Source: Ancylobacter novellus DSM 506 (lineage in GTDB: Bacteria > Pseudomonadota > Alphaproteobacteria > Rhizobiales > Xanthobacteraceae). Taken from it: a stretch of 64,000 nucleotides of DNA. Below are positions 52,948 through 62,356 of the stretch, piece after piece. The number at the start of each line of letters is the position of its first letter. The stretch's first letter is position 1. The position numbers were made by a program, and so were the translations under genes. Location: the NCBI RefSeq assembly GCF_000092925.1, contig NC_014217.1, positions 4,526,001 through 4,590,000 on the forward strand. Reading direction: 5' to 3'. The notes below the pieces were generated by a model. It did no database searches, was not told the DNA's origin, and saw only the letters and a list, made by a program, of their open reading frames with translations.

Positions 52948-54039
52948 ATGGCGGTGCAGCTGCTCGTTTTGCCGGGTGATGGAATCGGGCCTGAGATCAC
53001 CGCCGCGACGCTTCGCGCGCTCAATGTGTTGAACGATCGTTGCGCCGTCGATGTCCGCTGGAGCGAGGCCGACATCGGACTGAAGTCGCTGCGCGAGCAA
53101 GGCACGACCTTGCCGGGCGCCATTATCGATGGTGTCCAGACCGCCGATGGTGTGCTGCTCGGTCCCGTGTCACACTACGAGTACCCGTCACGGCAGGAAG
53201 GCAGCATCAACCCTTCCGGCGAACTGCGCACCCGCTTCGAGCTGTTCGCGAATATCCGCCCCTGCCGCTCCCTCAGCGATCTCAGCATTCTTCGCCGGCC
53301 GATGGATCTCATCATCGTGCGCGAGAATACGGAAGGGTTCTACTCCGACCGCAGCATGGCGGCCGGCACCGGCGAGCTCATGCCGGACGAGAACATGGCG
53401 CTCTCGGTGCGCAAGATTACTGCGCGCGCTTCCGGGCAGGTAGCCCGCGCCGCGTTCGAACTCGCCCGTGGGCGACGGAAGAAGGTCACGGCGGTTCACA
53501 AGGCGAACGTACTGAAGCTTTCCGACGGCCTGTTCCTGCGCGAGGTGCGCAAAGTCGCGGCCGACTATCCGGACGTTGCGCTCGAAGAGCTGATCGTCGA
53601 CGCCACCGCCGCGCATCTGATACGCACGCCGGACAGCTTCGACGTCATCGTCACCACCAACATGTTCGGCGACATCCTCTCGGATGAAGCGTCCGAGCTC
53701 TGCGGCAGCCTCGGCCTCGCCGGGTCCATCAGCATCGGCGACGGCGTCTGCGTGGCGCAGGCACAGCACGGCTCGGCACCGGATATCGCCAGCCGGGGCA
53801 TCGCCAATCCGACGTCGCTCATGCTCTCCGCAGCCATGCTGCTGGATTGGCGTGGACGCCGTGATGGCAGCAAGCCGCTGATCGACGCTGCGGCGGCACT
53901 CGACCAGGCGGTCAGCAAAGTCCTTGTCGATCCCGCGACCCGTACCCCCGATCTCGGCGGCACGCTCTCCACGGAAGCCTTCACCGACGCAGTGCGCGCG
54001 GCCATTACACGCTCGTCAGCCGCTGGTCGGGCCGCCTGA
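52948..54039 (+). CDS. Isocitrate/isopropylmalate/tartrate dehydrogenase family protein
   Basis: A 363-residue beta-decarboxylating dehydrogenase: LLVLPGDGIGPEITAATLRAL at the start, IIVRENTEGFYSDRSMAAG, VTAVHKANVLKLSDGLF (catalytic Lys), and IVTTNMFGDILSDEASELCGSLGLAGS with the metal-binding aspartates. The family oxidises (2R)-2-hydroxy acids with a 3-carboxylate. The neighbouring tricarboxylate-type transporter and absence of leucine genes suggest D-malate, tartrate or a relative. GGGAGGA sits only one base before ATG 52948 but seven before GTG 52954, so the true start may be the GTG. Confidence 0.87.
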   Translation: MAVQLLVLPGDGIGPEITAATLRALNVLNDRCAVDVRWSEADIGLKSLREQGTTLPGAIIDGVQTADGVLLGPVSHYEYPSRQEGSINPSGELRTRFELFANIRPCRSLSDLSILRRPMDLIIVRENTEGFYSDRSMAAGTGELMPDENMALSVRKITARASGQVARAAFELARGRRKKVTAVHKANVLKLSDGLFLREVRKVAADYPDVALEELIVDATAAHLIRTPDSFDVIVTTNMFGDILSDEASELCGSLGLAGSISIGDGVCVAQAQHGSAPDIASRGIANPTSLMLSAAMLLDWRGRRDGSKPLIDAAAALDQAVSKVLVDPATRTPDLGGTLSTEAFTDAVRAAITRSSAAGRAA

Positions 54040-54067
54040 GTTCCACGTTCAAACTGACGGTTCCGAA

Positions 54068-55444
54068 ATGCTCGTATCGATCAACCCCGCCGATGGCGCC
54101 GAACTGGCGCGCTATCCGCTCCACACCGCGCAGGAAGTGGAAGACGCGTTGGCCAACGCCGCGACCGCACAGGCGGCATGGCGGCAGGTGCCCATTTTCG
54201 AACGCGCCGGTCTGCTGCGACGGATGGCGAGCGCGCTGCGGGCGAACAAGGCAACCTATTCCCGGATGATCACCAAGGAGATGGGCAAGCCGCTGGTCGA
54301 GGCGGAAGGCGAGATCGAGAAGTGTGCGTGGAACTGCGACTTCTATGCCGATGAAGCGCCAGTCTTCCTCGCCGATGAAATCATCGCCTCGTCCGCCTCT
54401 CACAGTGCTGTCGTGTTCGACCCGCTCGGCGTCGTGCTGGCGATCATGCCGTGGAACTACCCGTTCTGGCAGTTCTTCCGTTTCGCGGCGCCGGCGCTGG
54501 CGGCGGGCAACGGCGCCATTCTCAAGCACGCCAATAACGTGCCGGGCTGTGCGCTGGCCATCGAAGAGGTGATGTGCGAGGCGGGCTGTCCCAAGGACTT
54601 GTTCCGCACGCTGCTCATCGAGCCGAGTTCCGTCGCGGGCCTCATCGCGGATGACCGCATCGCCGCCGTCACCTTGACGGGCTCGACCGAAGTCGGCGCG
54701 ATCGTCGCGGCGCAGGCCGGCAAGGCACTGAAGAAGCAGGTTCTGGAGCTCGGCGGCTCCGATCCCTTCATCGTGCTCGCCGATGCCGACGTGAAGGCCG
54801 CCGCCGCCATGGCGGTGAAGGCGCGTTATGTGAATGTTGGGCAGAGCTGCGTGAACGCGAAGCGCTTCATCGTCGACAAGGCGGTGGCAGACAGCTTCGT
54901 GGAGGCGTTCTGCCGCCATGCCGCGGCACTCCGGATGGGCGACCCGCTCCAGCAGGGCGTGTCCATTGGCCCGATGGCGCGCGCCAATCTGCGCGCCACG
55001 CTTCACGATCAGGTCGAGCGCAGCATCGCCGCCGGCGCCACCCTCAGGATGGGCGGTCAGATCGTCGACGGACCGGGCTTCTATTATCCGGCCACCGTCC
55101 TCGACGATGTCACGCCGGAGATGGCGGCTTTCCGCGAGGAAACCTTTGGCCCGGTCGCCGCCATCATCCGCGTCGATGGGCCGGAAGAAGCGATCCGTTT
55201 CGCCAACGACACCGAGTTCGGCCTCGGCGCGGCGCTCTGGACCGGGGATGTCGAGCAGGCGCAGCGTTTCGCACGACGCATCGATGCCGGTGCCGTTTTC
55301 ATTAACGGCATGGTCGCGTCCGATCCCCGCCTGCCCTTCGGCGGCATCAAGCGGTCCGGCTATGGCCGGGAGCTCGGTTCGTACGGCATCCGCGAATTCG
55401 TGAACCTCAAGACCCTCTGGGTCGGTCCCGTGAAGGCAGCCTGA
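54068..55444 (+). CDS. NAD-dependent semialdehyde dehydrogenase (ALDH family)
   Basis: A 458-residue ALDH with IMPWNYPFWQFFRFAAPALAAGN, LTGSTEVGAIVAAQ, catalytic Glu in LELGGSDPFIVL, catalytic Cys in NVGQSCVNAKRFIV and EETFGPVAAII. It resembles the short succinate-semialdehyde dehydrogenase group. ATG 54068 lies 28 bases after the dehydrogenase stop; the longer frame from 53924 overlaps that gene. It presumably removes an aldehyde formed in the same acid-degradation pathway. Confidence 0.9.
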   Translation: MLVSINPADGAELARYPLHTAQEVEDALANAATAQAAWRQVPIFERAGLLRRMASALRANKATYSRMITKEMGKPLVEAEGEIEKCAWNCDFYADEAPVFLADEIIASSASHSAVVFDPLGVVLAIMPWNYPFWQFFRFAAPALAAGNGAILKHANNVPGCALAIEEVMCEAGCPKDLFRTLLIEPSSVAGLIADDRIAAVTLTGSTEVGAIVAAQAGKALKKQVLELGGSDPFIVLADADVKAAAAMAVKARYVNVGQSCVNAKRFIVDKAVADSFVEAFCRHAAALRMGDPLQQGVSIGPMARANLRATLHDQVERSIAAGATLRMGGQIVDGPGFYYPATVLDDVTPEMAAFREETFGPVAAIIRVDGPEEAIRFANDTEFGLGAALWTGDVEQAQRFARRIDAGAVFINGMVASDPRLPFGGIKRSGYGRELGSYGIREFVNLKTLWVGPVKAA

Positions 55445-55445
55445 A

Positions 55446-55862
55446 ATGACAGATACTCGTCCGACCGGCGCGGTGCTGCGTCCCTCCGAGATCAAGCCCC
55501 GCGAGCGCGGTGGCGGCGCACGCACCGTGCCGCTCGTGACACGCCGCATCGGCTCGACCAGCCTGATCAACGGCATCACCGCTTTCGAAGGTGGCGCGTC
55601 AATCCCGACCCACACCCACAACTGCGAAGAGAGCGTGATGGTACTGGAAGGCCATGCCATCGCAACGCTCGACGGCGTCGAGCACCATCTCGGTCCGCAG
55701 GAGACAACCTGGATCGCGGCCAACGTGCCGCACAATTTCCGCAACGCCTCGGCAACCGAGCCGATGAAAATCTTCTGGACCTACGCTTCCGTGGACGCGA
55801 CCCGCACCATCGTCGCGACCGGCGATACCCGCACCATCGACGCGGAACACGACGCCAAATAG
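55446..55862 (+). CDS. Cupin-domain protein
   Basis: A 138-residue single cupin. Motif 1 is THTHNCEESVMVLEGHAIATLDG with the metal-binding His-His-Glu set, and motif 2 is VPHNFRNASATEPMKIFWTY. Start is two bases after the ALDH stop. It may be a small isomerase, epimerase or sensor of the pathway substrate. The fold alone does not define the reaction. Confidence 0.85.
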   Translation: MTDTRPTGAVLRPSEIKPRERGGGARTVPLVTRRIGSTSLINGITAFEGGASIPTHTHNCEESVMVLEGHAIATLDGVEHHLGPQETTWIAANVPHNFRNASATEPMKIFWTYASVDATRTIVATGDTRTIDAEHDAK

Positions 55863-55946
55863 GCGCGCTGAAGGAGGTCGGTCCAGCTGGCCTCCCAACT
55901 AACAAAACGCCAATCTGAACAAGCACATATTCCCTGGGAGGGAACA

Positions 55947-56924
55947 ATGATCATTCTCGATCGCCGCCAGTTTGCCTTTCTCACCGCTGCCGCCATCTCG
56001 ACGCTGACCATCGGCATGCCGCCGCTTCTCGCCGATGAGGTGAAAGGGCTCGAGCTGCTCGCGCCCAGCGCCCCGGGCAGCGGCTACGACCAGCTCGCGC
56101 GCAGCATTCAGGCCGTGCTTCAGGAGAAGAAACTTGCTTCCGGCGTTCAGGTCCAGAACGTTGCCGGCGGCGGCGGCACGGTCGGCCTGTCGCAGTTCAT
56201 CACCAGCCGCAAGCGCGCGCCGAGCATTCTGGTGTTCGGCTTCGCGCTGGTCGGCGGCATCATCACCACCAAGTCGGCGGTGAATCTCGATCAGGTCGTG
56301 CCGCTTGCGCGCCTGATGGGCGAAGCCAATGTCATCGTTGTTCCCGAAAGTTCGGACATCGAGACGCTCGCGGATCTCATCGCCAAGCTGAAGGCCAATC
56401 CGCAGGCGGTGTCGTGGGCGGGCGGTTCCATCGGCGGCATCGACCATGTGATGGTGGGCCTGATCGCCAAGGCCGTGGGTGTCGACCCGACGAAGGTCAA
56501 CTACGTCGTCCATGCCGGCGGTGGCGAAGTGCTCGCCTCCACGCTCGGCGGCCATGCCACCGTGGGCATCAGCGGTTTCGAGGAATTCCGCAGCCAGATC
56601 GAGGCAGGCAAACTCCGCGCATTGGCGATCTCGTCAGGCGAGCGCACGCCGGGCATCAATGTCCCTACGCTGAAGGAAGGCGGGGTCGATCTCGCCATCA
56701 TGAACTGGCGCGGCCTCGCGGTTCATGCGTCCACCTCGGAGGAGGAGAAGAAGTCGCTCGCCGAGATGATCGCTGCGATGGTCAAGACCGAGGAATGGAA
56801 GGCGGTACTGCAGAAGCGCGGCTGGGTCGACACCTACCTTCCGCCCGCCGAGTTCGCGAGCTTCCTGAAGCAGGAACAGGTCCGCGTGGCGACGGCGCTC
56901 AAAGACGTTGGCCTCACCCATTAG
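55947..56924 (+). CDS. tctC: Tripartite tricarboxylate transporter substrate-binding protein
   Basis: A 325-residue periplasmic receptor. The N-terminus contains a twin-arginine type signal (DRRQFAFLTAAAISTLTIG). The mature part has the TctC/Bug family pattern (LLAPSAPGSGYDQLARSIQ, VQNVAGGGGTVGLSQF, SWAGGSIGGIDHVMVG, GHATVGISGFEE). GGGAGG lies 8 bases upstream. It heads the tctCBA set and delivers a carboxylate. Confidence 0.93.
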   Translation: MIILDRRQFAFLTAAAISTLTIGMPPLLADEVKGLELLAPSAPGSGYDQLARSIQAVLQEKKLASGVQVQNVAGGGGTVGLSQFITSRKRAPSILVFGFALVGGIITTKSAVNLDQVVPLARLMGEANVIVVPESSDIETLADLIAKLKANPQAVSWAGGSIGGIDHVMVGLIAKAVGVDPTKVNYVVHAGGGEVLASTLGGHATVGISGFEEFRSQIEAGKLRALAISSGERTPGINVPTLKEGGVDLAIMNWRGLAVHASTSEEEKKSLAEMIAAMVKTEEWKAVLQKRGWVDTYLPPAEFASFLKQEQVRVATALKDVGLTH

Positions 56925-56944
56925 TCCGGTCAGGGAGTACTGGG

Positions 56945-57436
56945 ATGACGACGGATAAGAGCCTGCGCCTTGGTGAAGTCGCCTTCGGCCTGGCGGTACT
57001 GGCGCTCGGCGTCTTCATCGCCTTTGAAACCTGGACGATGCCTGTGGTGGGGGCCGCGACGACGGTTGGCCCCCGCCTGTTCCCCGGCCTGATCGCCACG
57101 GGACTGATCTTTGTCGGCCTTTGGCTGCAGCTTGAGGCCGTCACCACCGGGCCGGTCGACGCCGAAGGCATCGAGATCGACTGGCCCGCCTTCTCGCTGG
57201 TAGCGAGCGGCCTGCTGCTGCAGATCGTGCTGCTGGAAACGCTCGGCTGGATCGTTGCGGGCACACTGCTGTTCGTCATGACGGCGCGCGCCTTCGGCAG
57301 CCGTCGCTATCTCGCGAATATCCTGATCGGAGTGGCGCTGACGACGCTCACCCTTCTGGTGTTCGACCTGGGTCTGGATCTTGAGCTTCCCGTCGGTTCG
57401 CTTTTCGAGCCGCTGTTCGACGGCCTTCAGAAGTAG
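56945..57436 (+). CDS. tctB: Tripartite tricarboxylate transporter small membrane subunit
   Basis: A 163-residue protein with four hydrophobic segments (EVAFGLAVLALGVFIAFETW, LFPGLIATGLIFVGLWLQL, FSLVASGLLLQIVLLETLG, ILIGVALTTLTLLVFD) and the TctB-type GPRLFPGLIA. It is 20 bases after tctC and 6 before tctA. ATG 56945 is supported by GGGAG; the longer frame from 56414 overlaps tctC. Confidence 0.92.
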   Translation: MTTDKSLRLGEVAFGLAVLALGVFIAFETWTMPVVGAATTVGPRLFPGLIATGLIFVGLWLQLEAVTTGPVDAEGIEIDWPAFSLVASGLLLQIVLLETLGWIVAGTLLFVMTARAFGSRRYLANILIGVALTTLTLLVFDLGLDLELPVGSLFEPLFDGLQK

Positions 57437-57442
57437 ATCATC

Positions 57443-58939
57443 ATGGATACGCTCAGCGCCCTGTTCCACGGCTTCTCCGTGGCGCTCACGTCTTACAATC
57501 TGATGTGGTCGGGGATCGGGGTGACGCTCGGAACTGCGATCGGCGTCCTGCCCGGCATCGGTCCGGCGCTTACCGTCGCCCTGTTGCTGCCCGTCACCTA
57601 CAATCTCGATCCCACCAGCGCCTTCATCATGTTCGCCGGCATCTTCTATGGCGCCATGTATGGCGGATCGACCACCTCGATCCTGCTGAACACTCCCGGC
57701 GAAAGCGCCTCCATCGTCACCGCGCTCGACGGGCACGCGATGGCTCGCAAGGGACGCGGCGCGCAGGCGCTAGCGACCGCGGCGATCGGCTCCTTCGTCG
57801 CCGGCACCATCGCGACGGTTGCGCTGACTTTCGTCGCACCGCTGATGGTGCGCATCGCACTCTCTTTCGGACCAGCGGAATACTTCGCCCTCATGGTGCT
57901 GGCATTGACGACCGTCACCGCCGTGCTGGGCGACTCCCTGCCGCGTGGGCTCGCCAGCCTGTTCTTCGGCCTCGCGCTCGGCCTCGTAGGCATCGACCTG
58001 CAAACCGGGCAGGCGCGCTTCGCGCTCGGCGTACCCGAACTGCTCGACGGCATTGACGTGGTCGTGGTGGCGGTCGGCCTCTTCGCCGTCGGCGAGACGC
58101 TCTACAATGCCGCGCGGCATCGTTACGAGCCTGAGGAGATGTACGATCTCAAGGGTTCCAAATGGATGAGCAAGGAGGACTGGGCACGCTCATGGAAGCC
58201 ATGGCTGCGCGGCACGCTGATCGGCTTTCCCATCGGGGCGCTACCTGCGGGCGGCAGCGAAATCCCGACCTTCCTGTCCTATCTGACAGAAAAGCGGCTC
58301 TCCAAGCACCCCGAGGAGTTCGGCCATGGCGCGATCGAGGCCGTCGCCGGACCCGAGGCGGCCAATAATGCGTCGGCCGCCGGCGTGCTGGCGCCGCTGC
58401 TGTCGCTCGGCCTGCCGACCTCGGCCACCGCAGCCATCATGCTCGCCGCGTTCCAGCAATATGGCCTTCAGCCCGGCCCCCTGCTGTTCGAAAACAATTC
58501 GAGCCTCGTCTGGGGCCTGATCGCCAGCCTCTATATCGGCAACGTTCTGCTGCTGGTGCTGAACCTGCCCATGGCCGGCGTATGGGTGAAGCTGCTCGCG
58601 ATCCCGCGCCCCTGGCTCTATGCCGGCATCCTGATCTTCGCGACCATGGGTGCCTACACGCTCAATAACAATCTGGTCGACCTCGTGATCCTCTGGGTCA
58701 TCGGGCTGATCGGCTTCGGCATGCGCGTGCTCGACATCCCCGTCGCGCCCTGCATTGTCGGCCTGATCCTCGGCCCGATGGCGGAGCAGCAGTTCCGCCG
58801 TGCGCTGGCGATCAGCCAGGGCGACCTCTCGGTCTTCGTCACCCACCCGATCTCGCTTGGGCTGCTGCTGACCGGCCTTCTCCTCGTCGTCGTGCCGGTG
58901 CTGCTGCGTCGGCGACGGGCGAAACAGATCACGGCTTGA
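57443..58939 (+). CDS. tctA: Tripartite tricarboxylate transporter large permease
   Basis: A 498-residue polytopic protein with the TctA hallmarks [21 protein letters not shown] and [18 protein letters not shown], and the repeated [32 protein letters not shown] segment. It provides the transport channel, driven by the membrane potential or proton gradient. The set tctC-B-A is complete. Confidence 0.95.
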   Translation: MDTLSALFHGFSVALTSYNLMWSGIGVTLGTAIGVLPGIGPALTVALLLPVTYNLDPTSAFIMFAGIFYGAMYGGSTTSILLNTPGESASIVTALDGHAMARKGRGAQALATAAIGSFVAGTIATVALTFVAPLMVRIALSFGPAEYFALMVLALTTVTAVLGDSLPRGLASLFFGLALGLVGIDLQTGQARFALGVPELLDGIDVVVVAVGLFAVGETLYNAARHRYEPEEMYDLKGSKWMSKEDWARSWKPWLRGTLIGFPIGALPAGGSEIPTFLSYLTEKRLSKHPEEFGHGAIEAVAGPEAANNASAAGVLAPLLSLGLPTSATAAIMLAAFQQYGLQPGPLLFENNSSLVWGLIASLYIGNVLLLVLNLPMAGVWVKLLAIPRPWLYAGILIFATMGAYTLNNNLVDLVILWVIGLIGFGMRVLDIPVAPCIVGLILGPMAEQQFRRALAISQGDLSVFVTHPISLGLLLTGLLLVVVPVLLRRRRAKQITA

Positions 58940-58947
58940 GACCTGCC

Positions 58948-60018
58948 ATGCCCAATTCCCACACCATCAAGGTCGCCGAGCTGCTCGACTTCTCGACGGC
59001 GATCTACATGGCGGCCGGCCTGAACCGGGCAGACGCCGAACTCTGCGCGGATACACTGGTGCAGGCCGATCTCTGGGGGCACCAGTCCCACGGCGTGATG
59101 CGGCTGCCCTGGTATGTGGCGCGGCTGAAATCGGGCGTGGTGAAGGTCGATGCCCGGCCGGAGCTTGTTGTCGATGCCGGCGCGGTCGCCGTCGTCGATG
59201 GTCGGGACGCCATGGGTCAGGTCGTCACGGCTTTCGGCATGAAAGACGCGATCCGGCGCGCCAAACTTCACGGTGTCGGTGCCGTTGCCCTGCGCAATTC
59301 CAATCATTTCGGCACGGCGATGTACTTCACGCTGGAGGCGGCACGAGCCGGCTGTGTTGGCTTCCTGTCGACCAATGCCAGTCCGGCCATGGCGCCCTGG
59401 GGCGGGCGAGTGAAGACGGTAGGCACCAATCCATGGTCCTGGGCCGCCCCTGCCGGCCAGCACGCCCCGATGGTGCTCGACATCGCCAATACGGGGGTTG
59501 CGCGCGGCAAGATCTACCTCGCCCGACAGAAGAAGCTGGCGATCCCGCAAGGGTGGGCCATCAACGCGGCGGGCGAGCCGACGACCGATCCCGAGGAGGC
59601 GCTCGGCGGCGTGACCCTGCCGATGGCCGAACATAAGGGCTATGCGATCGCCGTGATGATGGACATGCTCTCTGGCGTGCTCAGCGGCAGTGCGTTCGGC
59701 ATCGGCGTCACCGGCCCGTATCAGGCGAAAAAGCGCGGCGGCACCGGCCATTTCATCATCGCACTCAACATCGCGGCGTTCCAGTCGCTGGATGCCTTCG
59801 GCAAGCGCATGGAACAGTTGATCGCCGAACTGAAAGCCGTGCCGCTGGCAAAGGGATATGACGAGATCGTCTATCCGGGCGAACTTGAAGCCCGCAATGA
59901 CCTGTGCGACCGCCGCGATGGCCTGCGCCTGCCGGACGACACAATGCGCGACCTTACAAAGCTCGCCGATGCGTTCGGCTGCGCATCGCAACTCCCGACG
60001 AAAAATGTCAGCTCTTAG
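58948..60018 (+). CDS. Ldh2-type malate/L-lactate (sulfolactate) dehydrogenase
   Basis: A 356-residue NAD(P)-dependent 2-hydroxyacid dehydrogenase of the MDH2/YlbC fold: HQSHGVMRLPWYV (catalytic His), VALRNSNHFGTAMYFTLEAA, STNASPAMAPWGG, PLAKGYDEIVYPGE. It starts just after tctA, as the operon's last gene. It would interconvert a 2-hydroxy acid and 2-keto acid, complementing the decarboxylating dehydrogenase at the operon start. Confidence 0.9.
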   Translation: MPNSHTIKVAELLDFSTAIYMAAGLNRADAELCADTLVQADLWGHQSHGVMRLPWYVARLKSGVVKVDARPELVVDAGAVAVVDGRDAMGQVVTAFGMKDAIRRAKLHGVGAVALRNSNHFGTAMYFTLEAARAGCVGFLSTNASPAMAPWGGRVKTVGTNPWSWAAPAGQHAPMVLDIANTGVARGKIYLARQKKLAIPQGWAINAAGEPTTDPEEALGGVTLPMAEHKGYAIAVMMDMLSGVLSGSAFGIGVTGPYQAKKRGGTGHFIIALNIAAFQSLDAFGKRMEQLIAELKAVPLAKGYDEIVYPGELEARNDLCDRRDGLRLPDDTMRDLTKLADAFGCASQLPTKNVSS

Positions 60019-60124
60019 ATTGCGACGGTAGAGCGCCGAACGTTGATCTGATCCCCGAAAACTGGACCGTTTGAAGCTGGAGTTTTCCGCGTCAAAATCC
60101 CTGGGCTGGGAGGAGCGGAAGACA

Positions 60125-60391
60125 ATGAAGGCATCGAAGTTCTCGGACGCGCAGAAGGCGTTCATCCTGAAGCAGGGAGCAGACGGCGTGCCGGTGGCGG
60201 ATATCTGCCGGCGGGCTGGGATCAGCCAGGCGACCTACTTCAACTGGAAGAAGAAGTATGAGGGGCTCGCCCCCCTTGAGATGCGGCGGTTGAAGCAGCT
60301 CGAGGACGAGAACACGAAGCTGAGGAAGCTCGTTGCCGACCTGTCGCTCGACCGGGAGATACTGCAGGACGTCATTCGCCGAAAAATCTGA
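60125..60391 (+). CDS. IS3-family transposase OrfA
   Basis: An 88-residue protein with the HTH of IS3 OrfA (FSDAQKAFILKQGADGVPVADICRRAGISQATYFNWKKKYEG) and a leucine-zipper tail (LKQLEDENTKLRKLVADLSLDREILQDVIRRK). It ends in GCCGAAAAATCTGA, where a -1 slip on the A run (at about 60,383) would continue into OrfB (frame reading LRPGRKRELV), the normal IS3 strategy for making the fused transposase. Confidence 0.85.
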   Translation: MKASKFSDAQKAFILKQGADGVPVADICRRAGISQATYFNWKKKYEGLAPLEMRRLKQLEDENTKLRKLVADLSLDREILQDVIRRKI

Positions 60392-60420
60392 GGCCTGGTC
60401 GCAAGCGCGAGCTCGTCGGC

Positions 60421-61074
60421 ATGATGTGTGGTGAGTGGCAGGTGTCGATCCGCCGGGCCAGTGCGGCTCTGGAGTTCGACAGGTCCACCTACCACTACCA
60501 GTCCTGCCGACCCGACCAGGCCCTTTTGGCGGCCCGCATCAAGACGATCCGCGAAACCCGAGTGCGCTATGGCTATCGGCGCGTGCAAGTGCTGCTGCGC
60601 CGGGAGGGCTGGGTGATCAAGCAGAAGCGAACCCGTAGGATCTACAATGAGTTAGGTCTGCAGCTGCGCAACAAGACGCCGAAGCTTCGGGTCAAGGCGA
60701 AGCTGCGGGAAGACCGGGCACCCGCCACCCGGCCGAATGATGTCTGGGCGATGGACTTTGTCCACGATCAGCTTGCCACCGGCCGCAAGATCCGCGTGTT
60801 GACCGTGATCGACACCTTCTCGCGTTTCTCGCCGGTGGTCGATCCGCGCTTCAGCTATAGGGCCGAGCATGTGGTGGCGACCTTGGAAAGGGTCTGCGCG
60901 AAGGTCGGCTACCCGCGGACCATCCGGGTCGACCAGGACAGCGAGTTCATCTCCCGCGACCTCGATCTGTGGGCCTACACGAAGGGGGTGACGCTGGACT
61001 TCTCCCGTCCCGGAAAGCCCACCGACAACGCCTTCATCGAGGCGTTCAACGGCGCTTCCGGAGCGAATGTCTGA
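60421..61074 (+). pseudogene. IS3-family transposase OrfB, frameshifted near the C-terminus
   Basis: The integrase core is visible: WAMDFVHDQL (first D), TIRVDQDSEF (second D) and GKPTDNAFIEAFNG (E). After FNG a one-base loss sends the frame to an early stop, whereas the family continues with FR.ECLN.HWF. The frame is open upstream of 60421 back to the -1 slip site. The catalytic triad is intact but the C-terminal part is lost. Confidence 0.8.
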
Positions 61075-61110
61075 ACGCCCACTGGTTCCTGGCGCTTGCG
61101 GACGCGGCCG

Positions 61111-61328
61111 GAGGTCATTTGGTTTAAGTCTGGCCTCCATTCGCTTCTCCTTGAGCGTGGCGTAGTAGCGCTCCTCCGCATACAGCCTTGTCGAGGAATA
61201 GGGACGCCGATCCTCCCTACGCTCCGCTTCGCTGGCGAGGATCTTTAAGATTACAAATCGAGCGCTTTGACCTAACCTGCTGCCAATCTTGGTCGCCCTC
61301 ATGGACGAACGCAGCGTTGGGATCGAAA
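61111..61328. other. Spacer between the IS remnant and LysR gene
   Basis: About 220 bases in which I recognise no gene. The right end of the IS3 element is expected here but not found. Confidence 0.4.
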
Positions 61329-62243
61329 TTAACCCGACGCCGCGACCGTGAGCTTCGCCGCTACATCGCTAATCAACGACCTTAGCCAGCGGTGGGCCGG
61401 ATCATGGCGGTAGCGCACATGCCAGGCCATCTCAACCGGAAAGGTTCCGAGGTCGATCGGGGCCGGCAACACCTTCAGCCGAGGATCAAGGGCGAGCCTG
61501 TGGCAGATCAGCTTGGGCAGCGTTCCGATATGGTCCGTCACGGCGACCATCTCGGCGACCGCGAAGAAATTGGTGACCGAGATTGCGACCTCGCGCGTGA
61601 CCTGTTGTTGCGCCAGAACCTGAAATAGCCCGGCGCGCATGCGGCCGGGTGAAACGACATTGATGTGCTTGAGCCGCTCGAACTGATCGCGAGTGATGGT
61701 CTCGCCGATGTCGGGGTGATCCGCCCGAACCACGCAGGCGAGGCCCTCGTCCATCAGGTGCTGCACAACCAGATTGTCCGGCGGATCGACGATGCGCCCG
61801 AGCGCCAGTGCCGTGGTACCCGAGACGACGCCGGTATCCACCAGATCGTTGCCGTAGGGAGTAAGGCTGAGCTGGATGCCGGGCGCGGCTTGCTGGAGCC
61901 TTGACGCTATGGCGGGGACCAGCACGAACTCCACATAACCGTTCGGCGCGATCGTCAACAGACGCTCGGCCTTGGCCGGATCGAAGTCCTGCTGGCCAAT
62001 GACCGCATCATCGAGCCGCGACAAGGCGTCCGCGATGAACGGGGCAAGCTCCAGGGCGATCGGCGTCGGTTGTATACCGTAGCGCTCACGGACGAACAGC
62101 TGGTCCTGCAGCAGGGTGCGCAGCCGCCCGAGTGCATTGGAGAGCGCCGGCTGCGTCATGCCGACCCGCTCTGCCGCACGCGTGACGCTACGCTCCTCCA
62201 TAAGGGCGATGAAGATTGGCAGAAGGTTCAGATCGTAGCGCAT
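61329..62243 (-). CDS. LysR-family transcriptional regulator (NodD-like group)
   Basis: A 304-residue regulator starting at MRYDLNLLPIFIALMEERSVTRAAERVGMTQPALSNALGRLR (HTH residues 1-60), with an effector domain that includes TIAPNGYVEFVLVPAI and VRADHPDIGET. Start ATG 62243 matches the family's usual beginning; the open frame to 62345 would add 34 residues. It is divergent from the DJ-1/PfpI gene, with AT-rich AGATATATCT-type repeats in between that may be its binding site. Confidence 0.88.
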   Translation of the reverse strand: MRYDLNLLPIFIALMEERSVTRAAERVGMTQPALSNALGRLRTLLQDQLFVRERYGIQPTPIALELAPFIADALSRLDDAVIGQQDFDPAKAERLLTIAPNGYVEFVLVPAIASRLQQAAPGIQLSLTPYGNDLVDTGVVSGTTALALGRIVDPPDNLVVQHLMDEGLACVVRADHPDIGETITRDQFERLKHINVVSPGRMRAGLFQVLAQQQVTREVAISVTNFFAVAEMVAVTDHIGTLPKLICHRLALDPRLKVLPAPIDLGTFPVEMAWHVRYRHDPAHRWLRSLISDVAAKLTVAASG

Positions 62244-62356
62244 CAGATATACTGCCGAAGATATATCTGAAATCAAGGAAATAAAGTTCTGGAATATATC
62301 TCCAGGGGCCATGTTGTTCTCGTCCTCAGCGGACATAGCAGACAACGGAGGCTCAA

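Larger units (their letters stand above)
60044..61110 (+). mobile_element. IS3-family element, right end lost
   Basis: The left end starts at 60044 (TGATCTGATCCCCGAAAACT), followed by orfA and a -1 shifted orfB. The right inverted repeat is not found. Recognisable OrfB sequence (in a shifted frame: FRSECLNAHWFLALADA) fades near 61,110. The element is truncated and frameshifted, hence probably immobile. It borders the organic-acid island on its right. Confidence 0.8.

Noticed and set aside
54005..55744. 579-codon minus-strand frame opposite the aldehyde dehydrogenase and cupin
   Set aside because: Antisense shadow with no recognisable domains.
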